Part shown: in pieces, positions 26,772 through 35,427 of the stretch
How the letters are laid out: the number at the start of each line of letters is the position of its first letter
Position numbering within the stretch: the stretch's first letter is position 1
From: an uncultured Poribacteria bacterium
Lineage (GTDB): Bacteria; Poribacteria; WGA-4E; WGA-3G
Length of the DNA: 64,000 bases
Assembly: GCA_951812525.1 (NCBI GenBank)
Contig: OX638316.1
Location: 1,500,506-1,564,505 of the forward strand
Direction: 5' to 3'
Notes under the pieces: generated by a model
What the model was told of the DNA's origin: nothing
The model's database searches: none
What the model saw: the letters and a program-made list of their open reading frames with translations, nothing else
Position numbers and translations under genes: made by a program

Positions 26772-26953
26772 ACCGTCGGGGGCAAAAAGTTTAGTTTATT
26801 TTTTCAATCTGCCAGTCTAAAATTTTAGACTGGAGACCACTACAGCGTATTTGTTCAAGGGTTTCTGGTGTTATTGCGGACGAAAATAGGGGGTTGAAAA
26901 GTTGTACTTTGGGAAAAATTGCGTTTTTGTAAATAACACACATTGGTTATGTG

Positions 26954-28708
26954 TTATTTCGTTGGGTGCGGCCTATACTTGAGGATTCCGTCTGCATCTG
27001 CGAATCGTAAAAAGAATCCCCAGTACCCACCATTCCGGCTCGTTTTGGATAAAACCGCATTCCACCCCGCATTTAGTTGGCAAGAGATGATATGTTGATC
27101 TGGAAGCGTAGGACGAATGACATCATTTCGATGAATTTCTATACCGTTTAACCAGAGTGTGATTACATCGTCACTGCCGAGCAGGAGCACTGATTCGGTC
27201 GCTTTTGGAGCATAGACATGGGTAAGTGTATACCCAAAGGCTATGTCACCAGCACCGATATTTTTGTTCAAATCCAAGAAGCCGTCTGGATCGATTGTTG
27301 CCTCCTGCCAATGAATAGTTTCGCCATCAATTCCGTGAAATGTTCTCTCAAGATCAAGTTCAATTTCAGGTTGAAGAGGTTCATCAATAGCGTTAATATC
27401 CGTCTTCGGAAATGGACCCAGAACAAGGTAGTTGTTGATATAGGGTGAAACATGTCGTATTTGATAGGAGTCAATCCCGATTTTGTAGCCGGTGGCTTCG
27501 GGTGCTTTCCCGGCGACGCTGAGCACAACTTGATTGTTTTTGACTTTCAGTGCGGTTGTGCCGAATGTGACCAGTGTTCCAGGTATCGGTTCTGGATTAT
27601 AGCAATCATACGGTGAACCTAACACTGTTCCGTTAACGCTTAATTCTACTTGTCCATATTCCGGTCCACGCGTCAAGACAACACTGATTTCGTATAAACT
27701 TCTATAATCGGTATTGATCTGTTGGTTTAACGCTGCACCAGCGGCTTTTGCCTTCAAAGCGACATGTCCGCCATCAATTGCTATACCCGCTGCGCGGTAG
27801 CTTTGCACTTGAAATTCGTCTGCGTCTTCTAACAAATCAACTGCCGATTGTGTGTTTTTTGGAGGCAATTCCCACTCTTTTTCATACCAAAATTGTGGCA
27901 GATGGTAGAGGTCGCGTGCCTCGTTTGTTAAAACGAGGTCGTAGCCGTCAAAACAGACTGCCTCTCCGAAAAAATTGTGTGGGAGATGCCACGGTGTGTC
28001 TTGGATTATCTGTGCAAGATCATTCGCTGGACCGTGATAGACCCAGAGGGCATCGTAGGTGCAAACAGCGAGTCGTGTTCCATCCACCGACAGTCCCGCA
28101 CCTGTAACCCACTTTGCTCCGGTGAACTCGCCAACACGTTCTAAGACCTGTTGTGTATCCGCTTCCAATGCTGGAAAGCGGTATAGCACTGCGCGCTCCT
28201 GCTCTTTGGATACAATGTAGGGCACACCGTTAGCAATAAATAATCCTTCGGCATCTACATTTTCGTTCGGGTATTGGTAGGGATAACTTGCGATAACCTC
28301 TGCCGTTGTGTCTTCAAAAGGGTTTGGTTCAGCAACAACGACCACCTTCAGATCCGTTCGTAGCCGGCTATTATTGCCAATCTCCCCGATCCAGAGTTGG
28401 TTCTGATCGTCAATGCCGATTGCCTCCCAATCAAAGTTTTGGGAACCTTGTACTGAAATCTCTTGGATGAATTCACCGTTGAGTTTTGTTGCATAGAGTG
28501 CCGCAGGATTTCCGGAGTCGTTGAGTGTCCAATAGACGTCTTCAAATTGGCGGCTTGGGACGACTCCAGAACTTTCTCGGATAGCGTCATGTGTGTATCG
28601 TCCTATAGGTTGCCACGGTGGGATGCCAAGCCCGTCGGACACTTCAGCAGTGGATGTGTAATTTCCAATGACAATAGCGAAAATGAATAGAAAACACAAT
28701 GATTTCAT
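26954..28708 (-). CDS. Secreted beta-propeller-like protein with C-terminal jelly-roll domain
   Basis: An N-terminal signal peptide (MKSLCFLFIFAIVIGNYTSTA) marks export. Residues about 35-300 look like a propeller: RESSGVVPSRQFEDVYWTLN, DWEAIGIDDQNQLWIGEIGN, AEGLFIANGVPYIVSKE and VTGAGLSVDGTRLAVCTYDA. This layout is shared with SdiA-regulated/phytase-like propellers, but no phosphatase residues are evident. The last 180 residues carry LVLGPFP and HVYAPKATESVLLLGSDDVI, then TLWLNGIEIHRN, a PA14/glycoside-accessory-type jelly roll. The ATG at 28708 has GGAG nearby. It is probably an envelope or secreted binding protein; substrate unknown. Confidence 0.72.
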   Translation of the reverse strand: MKSLCFLFIFAIVIGNYTSTAEVSDGLGIPPWQPIGRYTHDAIRESSGVVPSRQFEDVYWTLNDSGNPAALYATKLNGEFIQEISVQGSQNFDWEAIGIDDQNQLWIGEIGNNSRLRTDLKVVVVAEPNPFEDTTAEVIASYPYQYPNENVDAEGLFIANGVPYIVSKEQERAVLYRFPALEADTQQVLERVGEFTGAKWVTGAGLSVDGTRLAVCTYDALWVYHGPANDLAQIIQDTPWHLPHNFFGEAVCFDGYDLVLTNEARDLYHLPQFWYEKEWELPPKNTQSAVDLLEDADEFQVQSYRAAGIAIDGGHVALKAKAAGAALNQQINTDYRSLYEISVVLTRGPEYGQVELSVNGTVLGSPYDCYNPEPIPGTLVTFGTTALKVKNNQVVLSVAGKAPEATGYKIGIDSYQIRHVSPYINNYLVLGPFPKTDINAIDEPLQPEIELDLERTFHGIDGETIHWQEATIDPDGFLDLNKNIGAGDIAFGYTLTHVYAPKATESVLLLGSDDVITLWLNGIEIHRNDVIRPTLPDQHIISCQLNAGWNAVLSKTSRNGGYWGFFLRFADADGILKYRPHPTK

Positions 28709-29230
28709 GTAGAAATTCTCCTTTGATGGTATTTTTATCTTTTAAGGTAAAAGTCAACAGCGAATACAATGTCTACCTAGTGCCATCAGTATTAAATCCT
28801 GCTTTTGGGGGAAAAATCAGATTTTTTTGGCACTTTCCTTTATTTTGTGATGGGTATTTTCAGTATTGGTGAGTCAGCATAGGCTACGAATGGACCAAAA
28901 TGCCAAACGCTGCCTCATCGCCGGATAAAGTTCTCTGAATCAATTGAACATCATTTTTTTTATCAGGTGTACTCCTGATGAACAGTTGGAGTCGTGTCTG
29001 TATTCAGCAAAAGATGCAATCAAAAATTATGGCTTGTAACAATTAACAAGACGGTACCGTTTACACGCTTTATAATTAAAGACGCAGCGGTGGACGCAAA
29101 CCTTACATAATTTGAAAAAATAGAATTCATCGGGATCAATTGGGCGTATGGGAAAGATCTGCACTTTGGGGTGTTGGAGGGATGCCCAAACTGTGGACGA
29201 TGGCGGAGTGAAACGGAGCTGGAGAAGTGA
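28709..29230. other. Intergenic region, one short inverted repeat, no gene
   Basis: The sequence is AT-rich after the upstream start. ATCAGG (28962-28967) and CCTGAT (28974-28979) form a 6-bp inverted repeat next to a T-run, orientated wrongly for a terminator of the minus-strand neighbours. I see no coding signal. Confidence 0.4.
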
Positions 29231-29387
29231 TTATCGTTTTCCGTCTTTGAATCGAGCAATAGCACCGCGTTCAGCGAGTTCTGCTTTTGCGTAATGTGCG
29301 GGCATTTGTGAGGATTTCCAGCGTCCTGCGACTTGCATATCGACGACGGTTGCGCTGGCTTGTGCGAGTAAACGACAGAGCGACTAA
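29231..29387 (-). pseudogene. Tyrosine recombinase 3'-end fragment (copy B)
   Basis: Only the last 50 or so codons remain: LAQASATVVDMQVAGRWKSS, PAHYAKAELAERGAIARF, KDGKR and stop. This is nearly identical to the C-termini of the other integrase copies in the window and includes the nucleophile Tyr. Upstream of it the homology degrades with small deletions and then ends. Confidence 0.8.
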
Positions 29388-29512
29388 TTGTTGTGTTGCT
29401 GAATGTAACGAAAATAGACAAATGTAGCCTTGCAGATATTAGGTGCAAACTAAGAAGCGAAACTCAATGTCCGTTTCTGATGCTTTTACGCGACTATCAT
29501 TTCTATTGGATC

Positions 29513-30015
29513 CTAATTGGCAATGGCGTTGTTCTCCGGTGAGCACTTGCATCTGCAGGTGTGTGCGAGAGATCTTATCAAAACTGGGAAGAAACCAGTA
29601 TTCCAACTGATATGCATTAACTGCGTTTGAATGCCAGTGTTCACGTTGACTTTGAAGATTTGGAAGTGCCCGTTAATTTTACGTGTATAAAGGACTGCAT
29701 TTCCACTTGGAGATAGCACGGGATACTGCACATAGAACCGACTTCATTAACAAGCTGCTGGAGATCCGTTCGGTTGCGATTGACGATGTAGATCGTCTGA
29801 TTGTCCATCCATTCCCGAGGCATACGATCTATACTCAACCTGAAACTCGGCGGAAACGACTTGTCTACCCAAGCAAAGGCAAGTTTATCACCCATAGCTG
29901 ACCAAATTGGAGCGCGTTGCCAAAACTGGGCTTCCTTCGGTGGAAGAATTTCTTGTTTGCGTGTGCGGAGATTGATAAATGTAACCCGACCCGCTACAAT
30001 ACAGACGATTTCCAT
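29513..30015 (-). pseudogene. TolB/WD40-like beta-propeller fragment, frameshifted
   Basis: One frame reads FINLRTRKQEILPPKEAQ, APIWSAMGDKLAFAWVDK and QTIYIVNRNRTDLQQLVNEV. The next frame continues YPVLSPSGNAVLYTRKINGH, FQIFKVNVNTG. These are typical WD40-like/TolB propeller blades. The change of frame near 29730 and the lack of a start or end show a gene remnant. It lies between two integrase fragments in opposite orientation. Confidence 0.6.
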
Positions 30016-30031
30016 TCGATCAGGTGACCAT

Positions 30032-30155
30032 CACATTCGCCGCGGCGACCGCATCCAGCCAACGAGACTCAACTCCACTTCGCGCGGCGCATTATGCCAA
30101 AGCAGAACTCGCTGAACGTGGAGCAACCGCACGATTCAACGACGGGAAGCGATAA
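30032..30155 (+). pseudogene. Tyrosine recombinase fragment with internal deletion (copy C)
   Basis: HIRRGDRIQPTRLNSTSRGA is joined, out of frame, to HYAKAELAERGATARFNDGK and a stop. In intact copies these segments are separated by roughly 60 residues that include the HxxR motif, so an internal deletion has removed it. The orientation is opposite to copy B. Confidence 0.75.
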
Positions 30156-30307
30156 TTTGGATATACACTACAGACAACAACATTCTCTGTAACAAATTGA
30201 CAGCAACTATAACAAGGCATTGCAAATTTTTTTTTCAGGCGCGGTCGTGCACTTCATCAAGAGCGATGGGATACCATCCTCTATGAAAAGAAAACTCGTT
30301 ATTACTA

Positions 30308-30322
30308 GGTAGTGTTTACATT
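30308..30322 (+). repeat. Inverted repeat, left arm of a 3.6-kb pair
   Basis: GGTAGTGTTTACATT here is the exact reverse complement of 33911-33925. It is the terminal repeat of the broken IS5-type element whose transposase begins at 30368. Confidence 0.8.
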
Positions 30323-30332
30323 TGAAAAGATA

Positions 30333-30361
30333 TTGACATTTCATAGAGATTTTAGTATATT
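30333..30361 (+). promoter_or_regulatory. Consensus promoter of the broken IS5-type transposase
   Basis: TTGACA (30333-30338), a 17-bp spacer and TATATT (30356-30361) lie 7 bp before the transposase ATG at 30368. A matching promoter, TTGACA-17-TAGACT, sits at the mirror-image position inside the other arm (33872-33900, minus strand). Confidence 0.65.
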
Positions 30362-30367
30362 CTCTGT

Positions 30368-31007
30368 ATGGAAACTCAAAACACAGTTGATTCTCAAGAC
30401 CTGCCAAAGCAGCTCAGTGATGCCGCTTGGAATAGCATCTTACCCTTCCCCAAAGACTACCGAAACGTTTATGTCGGAAACCCAGAAAAGTGCCGGCACT
30501 TTCTCTCTGCTGTGCTTTAGATCGCTAAAGAAGGCGCGACGTGGCGTGCTTTACCGAAAATCTATGGCAATTGGAATGCGATCTACCGTCGCTTCAGTCG
30601 ATGGTGCGATGCGGGTGTTTTTCAAGCACTCCATGAACATTTTCATGATGCTGGCGACATCTCAGGTATCCTCATTGATTCCACGATTGTGCGCGCACAT
30701 GCCTCGGCAGCAGGGGCTGCGAAAAAAAAGAGGACAAGAGGCACAAGCACTCGGACGAACTCGAGGCGGATTTACGACGAAACTGAATCTGTCTCTTAGC
30801 GATGCGTGTATCCCGTTGCGTTTTATTTTGATAGCGGGACACCGCAATGATATTACACAAGCTCCTGCGCTAATTGAAGGTTATTCCTATGAATATGTCA
30901 TAGGCGATAAAGCTTACGACTCGGATGCGTTTATAGCAGAGATCACGTCCGATTGGGTTAACATAAACAAAAAATCCCTTATTCCTAAAAACTATAACCG
31001 ACTTTAG
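30368..31007 (+). pseudogene. IS5-family (IS427-like) transposase, multiply broken
   Basis: The reading frame METQNTVDSQDLPKQLSDAA ... FLSAVL meets a TAG at 30518, in a position where relatives have Trp. It then continues IAKEGATWRALPKIYGNWNA, YRRFSRWCDAGVFQ, DSTIVRAHASAAGAAKKK. At a run of eight A (30722-30729) the homology moves to the +1 frame (GQEAQALGRTRGGFTTK, IGDKAYDSDAF). Seven A would restore one frame, so an inserted A is the likely lesion. Homology stops near 30980-31003, where the TonB receptor gene ends in the opposite direction, so the 3' end of the element is missing. Confidence 0.85.
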
Positions 31008-33678
31008 TATACCAGAACGCGCCGCCAAACCCATAGGGACTATATTCACCGAAGGGTCTACCAACGATTGCTCCTGTAAAGTTCTCAATATCCGGATCTG
31101 CCCAAGTAACGTTGTCCGGTTCAACATTGAGAACATTATTGACGCCAACCGTGATTCCCAAGTTTTCGATGAGCGCGTAACTGACTTCAAGGTCCACCAA
31201 AAACGCGCCATCGTAAGTTTGTTTGCCAACAGCGTTCTCATACCAAGGACCATAATAATTAATCCGTCCCAATACACCCAAACCGTCTGCAATGCCTTGT
31301 GTGAGTGTCACATTCGCACGCTGGCGGGGAACACCCTCCTCCAGCAGTCTCACACGGACTTCATTGAGAATAGCAGGATTGTATTTGGTTACCCCTGTAG
31401 CCGTCCAGTTGTAAGAAACGCTCAGTGCACCATTCAGCACGGGTGCCGTGAGAATCACGTCAATTCCTTGAGTACTCGTTTCAAATTCATTGGTAAAGAA
31501 CCGGAATTCCTGTAGGTTCCCGGCACTTGTGATACCTTCAGCGACGAGCTGCTGAATCTGTGCTTCCGTAATGTCTTCACCGCGATTGAAATCCCTCGAG
31601 GGTGCCAATCGATCCTCTACTTTGATATTGAAATAGTCAACAGTGATGCTGGCAATCGCGTGATCAATAACTGTTCCAACTGTTAAGTTCGTTGACTTTT
31701 CGGGTTCAAGTTGCTTACCACCCACCAAACTTGCGGCAGCATGTGTAGAAGGAATCGTCCCCTTATTGACTAACGTATTGTTTTCACCAAATTCTGTTGT
31801 GACGTTAAAGGCGTTTTGCTGCCCTGGCGTTGGTGCCCGGAAACCAGTGCTGTAACCGCCGCGTACTCTTAAATCAATAATCGGATCGACCGCGAGCAGT
31901 TCTTTAAGCGTGTCAGCAATACCGTAGTTCATTGCAACTTTGTAGTTGATCGTACTACCAAAATCATCAAAATATTCACCACGGATAGCAGCACTAATCG
32001 TCCAAAAATCTAAGGGATTTAATTGGCTTTCCAAATAGCCAGCAAAGTTCGACCGAGTCCAACTCCCTTCGGCAATATCGCTGAAACCCGGAAAACCGTT
32101 TGAACCTGAACTAAATCCTTGACTCGCCAACGGTCCGATTTCCCAAGACTCAACCTGTCCTTGCACAATCTCAAAGGTCTCCGTCCGATATTCCAAACCT
32201 GAGGCAAGAAAGACCATATCGTGCAGTGGATAGGTTAAGTCGAAGTTAATGTTGGTATCTGCTTGGATATAATTGCCTGGGTCAAATTCAGTGGGTGTGT
32301 CTGGTCCAAGCGAGGCATTGACAGTATTTCTGATAAAGAAATCAGAGACGTGGCGTCCGTAGGAAGCACTCAAATCCCATCCCAAATCCTCGACAACTGT
32401 GCCTTTAAACCCAACAAGGAAGGAGGCATCCTGTGTGTCTGCGCCGAAGCGCGGGGTGAACCCACCGGGAAATAACTCTTGGAATGTGAATAGATTTGGG
32501 TCACTCTTGACTGCTTGCAACCGTGCGGGATCAGGAACGTTATTGGTTATCGGGATATCATCATCAGCGTAAGGTGACAGTTCGGTAAACTCCTGTCCGG
32601 CAGCCTCTGCTGCCTGCTTTCGCGCCTCCCAATCTGCCATTTCAGCCGTCAAACCCCGTAAATTTCCGACGAGCAAGGTCTCTCCACCATCATTGCTAAA
32701 GACAGCTCCCCGGGTATTGGGATTACGGAAATAGAAACCGCCTTCTACCTCTTTCTGCGCGTAGTTTGCATGACCGTAGAAGTTAATGCCTTCAGTAATG
32801 CTTGCGCCATAGTTCGCAAAAAGTTTAATGTCGTTTCTAACAATAGGGTGTCCCCAAGGCTGAGCGGGGTCAGCGACATCCGTATTTCCAGCACCAATGA
32901 GTGTAGCAGCATCATCCCGTTGTATGGAGCGATCCGTCTCATTCATTCCGCCGTATTCTATACTGAGATTCGTCCAGAGATCTTCGCGTCCCAAACCGAT
33001 ATTCCCAGCGATGGCGTATGTAAGACCATCGCCAGCTTGATAAATCCCGGGTTTGATTTCAAAAGAACCACCCTCGTAATTGTCTTTAAGCTGTAGGTTC
33101 ATGACGCCAGCAATAGCATCGGAGCCGTATTGCGCTGACGCACCATCACGCAGCACTTCTACCTGTTTCAGTGCGATAGACGGAATAGGCGAGAGATCCG
33201 CACCTTGTGCGCCATCAGACAGACCGTTGCCGAGCCAAGCAATTACCGAAGCGCGGTGCCGACGTTTCCCGTTAACGAGCAGCAATGTGTGATCAGGTGC
33301 CAATCCTCGCAGATTCGCGGGACGGACAACAGTCGCCGCATCAGCGATAGGCTGCGCATTGACATTGTAAGAAGGGACGAGGTTTCTCAACAGGTCGGGT
33401 AAATCTGTCCCTCCCTGCTTGACCAAGTCATCACTCGGCAAAACATCAATCGGTACGGCAGATTCAAGAACCGAACGTGGTTTCGCACGTGTTCCAACCA
33501 CAACTACATCTTCAAGCGTTACAATCTCTTGATCAGATGTCGTTTCGCTTGATTCCATTTGAACTTCTGATTCTTTCTCACTCTCCTGCGCTATTGCTAT
33601 AAGCGTTAAACCCATAAATATCCCAAAACTAATTTGTATTAGAATGAGGACCTTCTGAAAATTAAGTATTGTTTTCAC
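30985..33678 (-). CDS. TonB-dependent outer-membrane receptor
   Basis: This 897-residue receptor imports iron chelates, cobalamin, glycans or similar ligands across the outer membrane with TonB energy. The GTG at 33678 has a GGAGGTT ribosome-binding site 7 nt upstream and opens a signal sequence (VKTILNFQKVLILIQISFGIF). A TonB-box-like EDVVVVGTRA precedes the plug domain (DLPDLLRNLVPSYNV, RGLAPDHTLLLVNGKRRH, QVEVLRDGASAQYGSDAIAG). The rest is a 22-strand barrel ending in the expected aromatic residue (KVGYSF). The barrel has the large extracellular loops of the RagA/FecA type; ligand unknown. The gene is bracketed by inverted IS-end sequences, and its 3' end overlaps the truncated transposase. 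Confidence 0.93.
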   Translation of the reverse strand: MKTILNFQKVLILIQISFGIFMGLTLIAIAQESEKESEVQMESSETTSDQEIVTLEDVVVVGTRAKPRSVLESAVPIDVLPSDDLVKQGGTDLPDLLRNLVPSYNVNAQPIADAATVVRPANLRGLAPDHTLLLVNGKRRHRASVIAWLGNGLSDGAQGADLSPIPSIALKQVEVLRDGASAQYGSDAIAGVMNLQLKDNYEGGSFEIKPGIYQAGDGLTYAIAGNIGLGREDLWTNLSIEYGGMNETDRSIQRDDAATLIGAGNTDVADPAQPWGHPIVRNDIKLFANYGASITEGINFYGHANYAQKEVEGGFYFRNPNTRGAVFSNDGGETLLVGNLRGLTAEMADWEARKQAAEAAGQEFTELSPYADDDIPITNNVPDPARLQAVKSDPNLFTFQELFPGGFTPRFGADTQDASFLVGFKGTVVEDLGWDLSASYGRHVSDFFIRNTVNASLGPDTPTEFDPGNYIQADTNINFDLTYPLHDMVFLASGLEYRTETFEIVQGQVESWEIGPLASQGFSSGSNGFPGFSDIAEGSWTRSNFAGYLESQLNPLDFWTISAAIRGEYFDDFGSTINYKVAMNYGIADTLKELLAVDPIIDLRVRGGYSTGFRAPTPGQQNAFNVTTEFGENNTLVNKGTIPSTHAAASLVGGKQLEPEKSTNLTVGTVIDHAIASITVDYFNIKVEDRLAPSRDFNRGEDITEAQIQQLVAEGITSAGNLQEFRFFTNEFETSTQGIDVILTAPVLNGALSVSYNWTATGVTKYNPAILNEVRVRLLEEGVPRQRANVTLTQGIADGLGVLGRINYYGPWYENAVGKQTYDGAFLVDLEVSYALIENLGITVGVNNVLNVEPDNVTWADPDIENFTGAIVGRPFGEYSPYGFGGAFWYTKVGYSF

Positions 33679-33726
33679 GAAATAACCTCCTATTTTTTGT
33701 TCACCGACATTCTGTCTTGATACACT

Positions 33727-33746
33727 CCCCACGCTTTAGCGTGGAG
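33727..33746. repeat. IS200/IS605-type end hairpin
   Basis: CCACGC-TTTA-GCGTGG (33729-33744) is the classic right-end hairpin of IS605-group elements. It lies 30 bp beyond the TnpB remnant stop codon, in the expected position for such an end. Confidence 0.65.
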
Positions 33747-33774
33747 ATTCTGGGATCGTCAAAGGTTGCTGACA

Positions 33775-33864
33775 TTACCAGTCTGATACCTTCTTCTCCA
33801 AAGGTCGATGCCCAATCTTAAGAATATTAATAGCAGCGTTTATATCTCTATTTGAGGTTTTCAT
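33775..33864 (-). pseudogene. TnpB (IS605 OrfB) C-terminal fragment
   Basis: The minus strand encodes NRDINAAINILKIGHRPLEK and KVSDW before a TAA stop. DxNAAxNI is the conserved last RuvC motif of TnpB. Only about 29 residues remain. The upstream boundary coincides with the promoter end of an IS5-type inverted repeat (33872-33925), so the two elements have been fused by deletion or insertion. Confidence 0.75.
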
Positions 33865-33871
33865 GGAAAAT

Positions 33872-33925
33872 AGTCTACAAAAACCTAAGCAATATGTCAA
33901 TAACTTACACAATGTAAACACTACC
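33872..33925 (-). mobile_element. Second IS5-type left end with promoter (orphan)
   Basis: Read on the minus strand, GGTAGTGTTTACATT is followed by TTGACA, a 17-bp spacer and TAGACT, the same layout as the element starting at 30308 but diverged in the spacer. The transposase that should follow has been replaced by the TnpB fragment. It points towards the TonB receptor gene and could drive transcription into it. Confidence 0.6.
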
Positions 33926-33961
33926 CTGATATTGACAGTTTTTCATTGTTCAGCATGGAAG

Positions 33962-35416
33962 TTATATATCTGCGCGTAAGAAGACAAGGAACGCTCCTGA
34001 CAGGGACACGCTAAGCAGTAAAATGAGCAGTATCATATCCATCATTGCGGAATTGAGTGTGTCTTGAAAAGTTAATTTATCCTCAAATATGGGTATAGCC
34101 TCTGGTGAGATAGGCTTTTTCGACATGCCATCCGAAACGCCAATGATATGGAGACTCTCCGGATCGTCGCGATCCATTTCGACGATGAAGTCTCGGAACT
34201 GTCGGACATAAAAATTGACGTGTTCCAAGAATTGTAAGTGGCGATTAAAACCTCTGCCTGCCATGGATTCAAGCGCGTATTGGACAATCGCTGCAGGAGA
34301 ACACCGAGTTATTTGTCTTGCCCTTAGCACTTGTGCACTTTGTTCGGCGAGATACTGACGATTAAAGCGTTCCTGAATTTCCACATCTTTGTTGACGAAG
34401 TCCTGCCAAATCTCTAATTCTGAAATGTCTATCCTTTCAGCGTTATCAGGCGAAGTGTCTGCTGATTTTAACTGTCGTGCTTTTAGCGTTTCTTGTTGAT
34501 TCCGAATACTGCTCTTAAGTTGGTCAATGGCTGCATCTTTTGCTGTCTTAAACTGATAGTGGCTTTGAACGGGGGACATCCATTTTGATGAGAGAGTGCC
34601 GAGTGTTGAAGGCATAAACACGACAAAGGTCACCCAGATTAACAGGAGCATAACAAGGCTTAACCGACTTTCTCGTGTCATTGCGGAGACGATAAGTCCG
34701 ACTGCAGTGAAGATACCGGTGTAGCATGAAGCAATTAGGACAATGAGTCCCAAACGCCCCCAGTCTGCCGCACCAAGCTGCGTCCAACTCTCGGTAGAAA
34801 TGATGGTAAGATTGAATAACACTGCGAAATAGAAGGTGATGAGAACAGTGATGAGGGACCCAAGGAATTTACCTACTAGCAGTGTGCTGCGCGAAATTGA
34901 ATTCGCAAGACACAACAGCAGGGTTCCTCGTTCCCGTTCCCCTGAGATTGCGTCAAAGGTAAAGAGAAAAGGAATGAAAGAGAGCAGATAGGTAATGATA
35001 AAAACCCAATCTATTGCCATAGCGTTTGGACGGAGTGTGCTGATGGTGTTCATATTCAGACGTGGATAACCTAGAGACCAAAGGCTGGTGGTTCCATATA
35101 AGGTCCAGGCGTATCCACTCACACTTTCATTGGGTAGGAATGCCTCGCCTCCATCAGCAATGAAGGCGAGGGATGCGGGACGTTTGTAAAGTTTACCGGG
35201 TCCATTTCGCAGCAGCGTGTATAACTGGGTTCGAGACTTCAATTCGTTCTGGGATGCGATAACTTTCTCGGAATACTTCCGAACCTGTTCTGGATGTGTC
35301 TGAAGATGCACAACGGCGTTGGTTACCATGAGTGCCACGAGGATGAACGTCGTTAATGCAAAGCGTAGACTCGTGAGGTGATCATAAAGTTCGCGTGTGA
35401 CAATATGCCAAATCAT
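33962..35416 (-). CDS. ABC-2-type transporter permease (second of a pair)
   Basis: This 484-residue membrane protein has an N-terminal TM helix (LRFALTTFILVALMVTNAVV), a long extracytoplasmic stretch, a helix cluster at residues 150-280 (WVFIITYLLSFIPFLFTFDA, then the cytoplasmic FDAISGERERGTLLL motif typical of NosY/ABC-2 permeases), a second long loop, and a final helix (MDMILLILLLSVSLSGAFLV). It is paralogous to the upstream permease, with an 11-bp gap, so the two probably form a heterodimer. No ATP-binding subunit gene is adjacent, so the transported substrate and the motor are unknown. Confidence 0.82.
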   Translation of the reverse strand: MIWHIVTRELYDHLTSLRFALTTFILVALMVTNAVVHLQTHPEQVRKYSEKVIASQNELKSRTQLYTLLRNGPGKLYKRPASLAFIADGGEAFLPNESVSGYAWTLYGTTSLWSLGYPRLNMNTISTLRPNAMAIDWVFIITYLLSFIPFLFTFDAISGERERGTLLLCLANSISRSTLLVGKFLGSLITVLITFYFAVLFNLTIISTESWTQLGAADWGRLGLIVLIASCYTGIFTAVGLIVSAMTRESRLSLVMLLLIWVTFVVFMPSTLGTLSSKWMSPVQSHYQFKTAKDAAIDQLKSSIRNQQETLKARQLKSADTSPDNAERIDISELEIWQDFVNKDVEIQERFNRQYLAEQSAQVLRARQITRCSPAAIVQYALESMAGRGFNRHLQFLEHVNFYVRQFRDFIVEMDRDDPESLHIIGVSDGMSKKPISPEAIPIFEDKLTFQDTLNSAMMDMILLILLLSVSLSGAFLVFLRADI

Positions 35417-35427
35417 ATCTATTTCTA

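Noticed and set aside
28962-28979. Hairpin ATCAGG...CCTGAT as a terminator
   Set aside because: The T-run lies on the wrong side for the minus-strand neighbours and no plus-strand gene ends there.
30722-30730. Programmed frameshift at the A-run of the IS5-type transposase
   Set aside because: The second frame is +1 relative to the first, not -1 as used by this group, and removing one A restores the frame. With the upstream TAG it is better read as decay.
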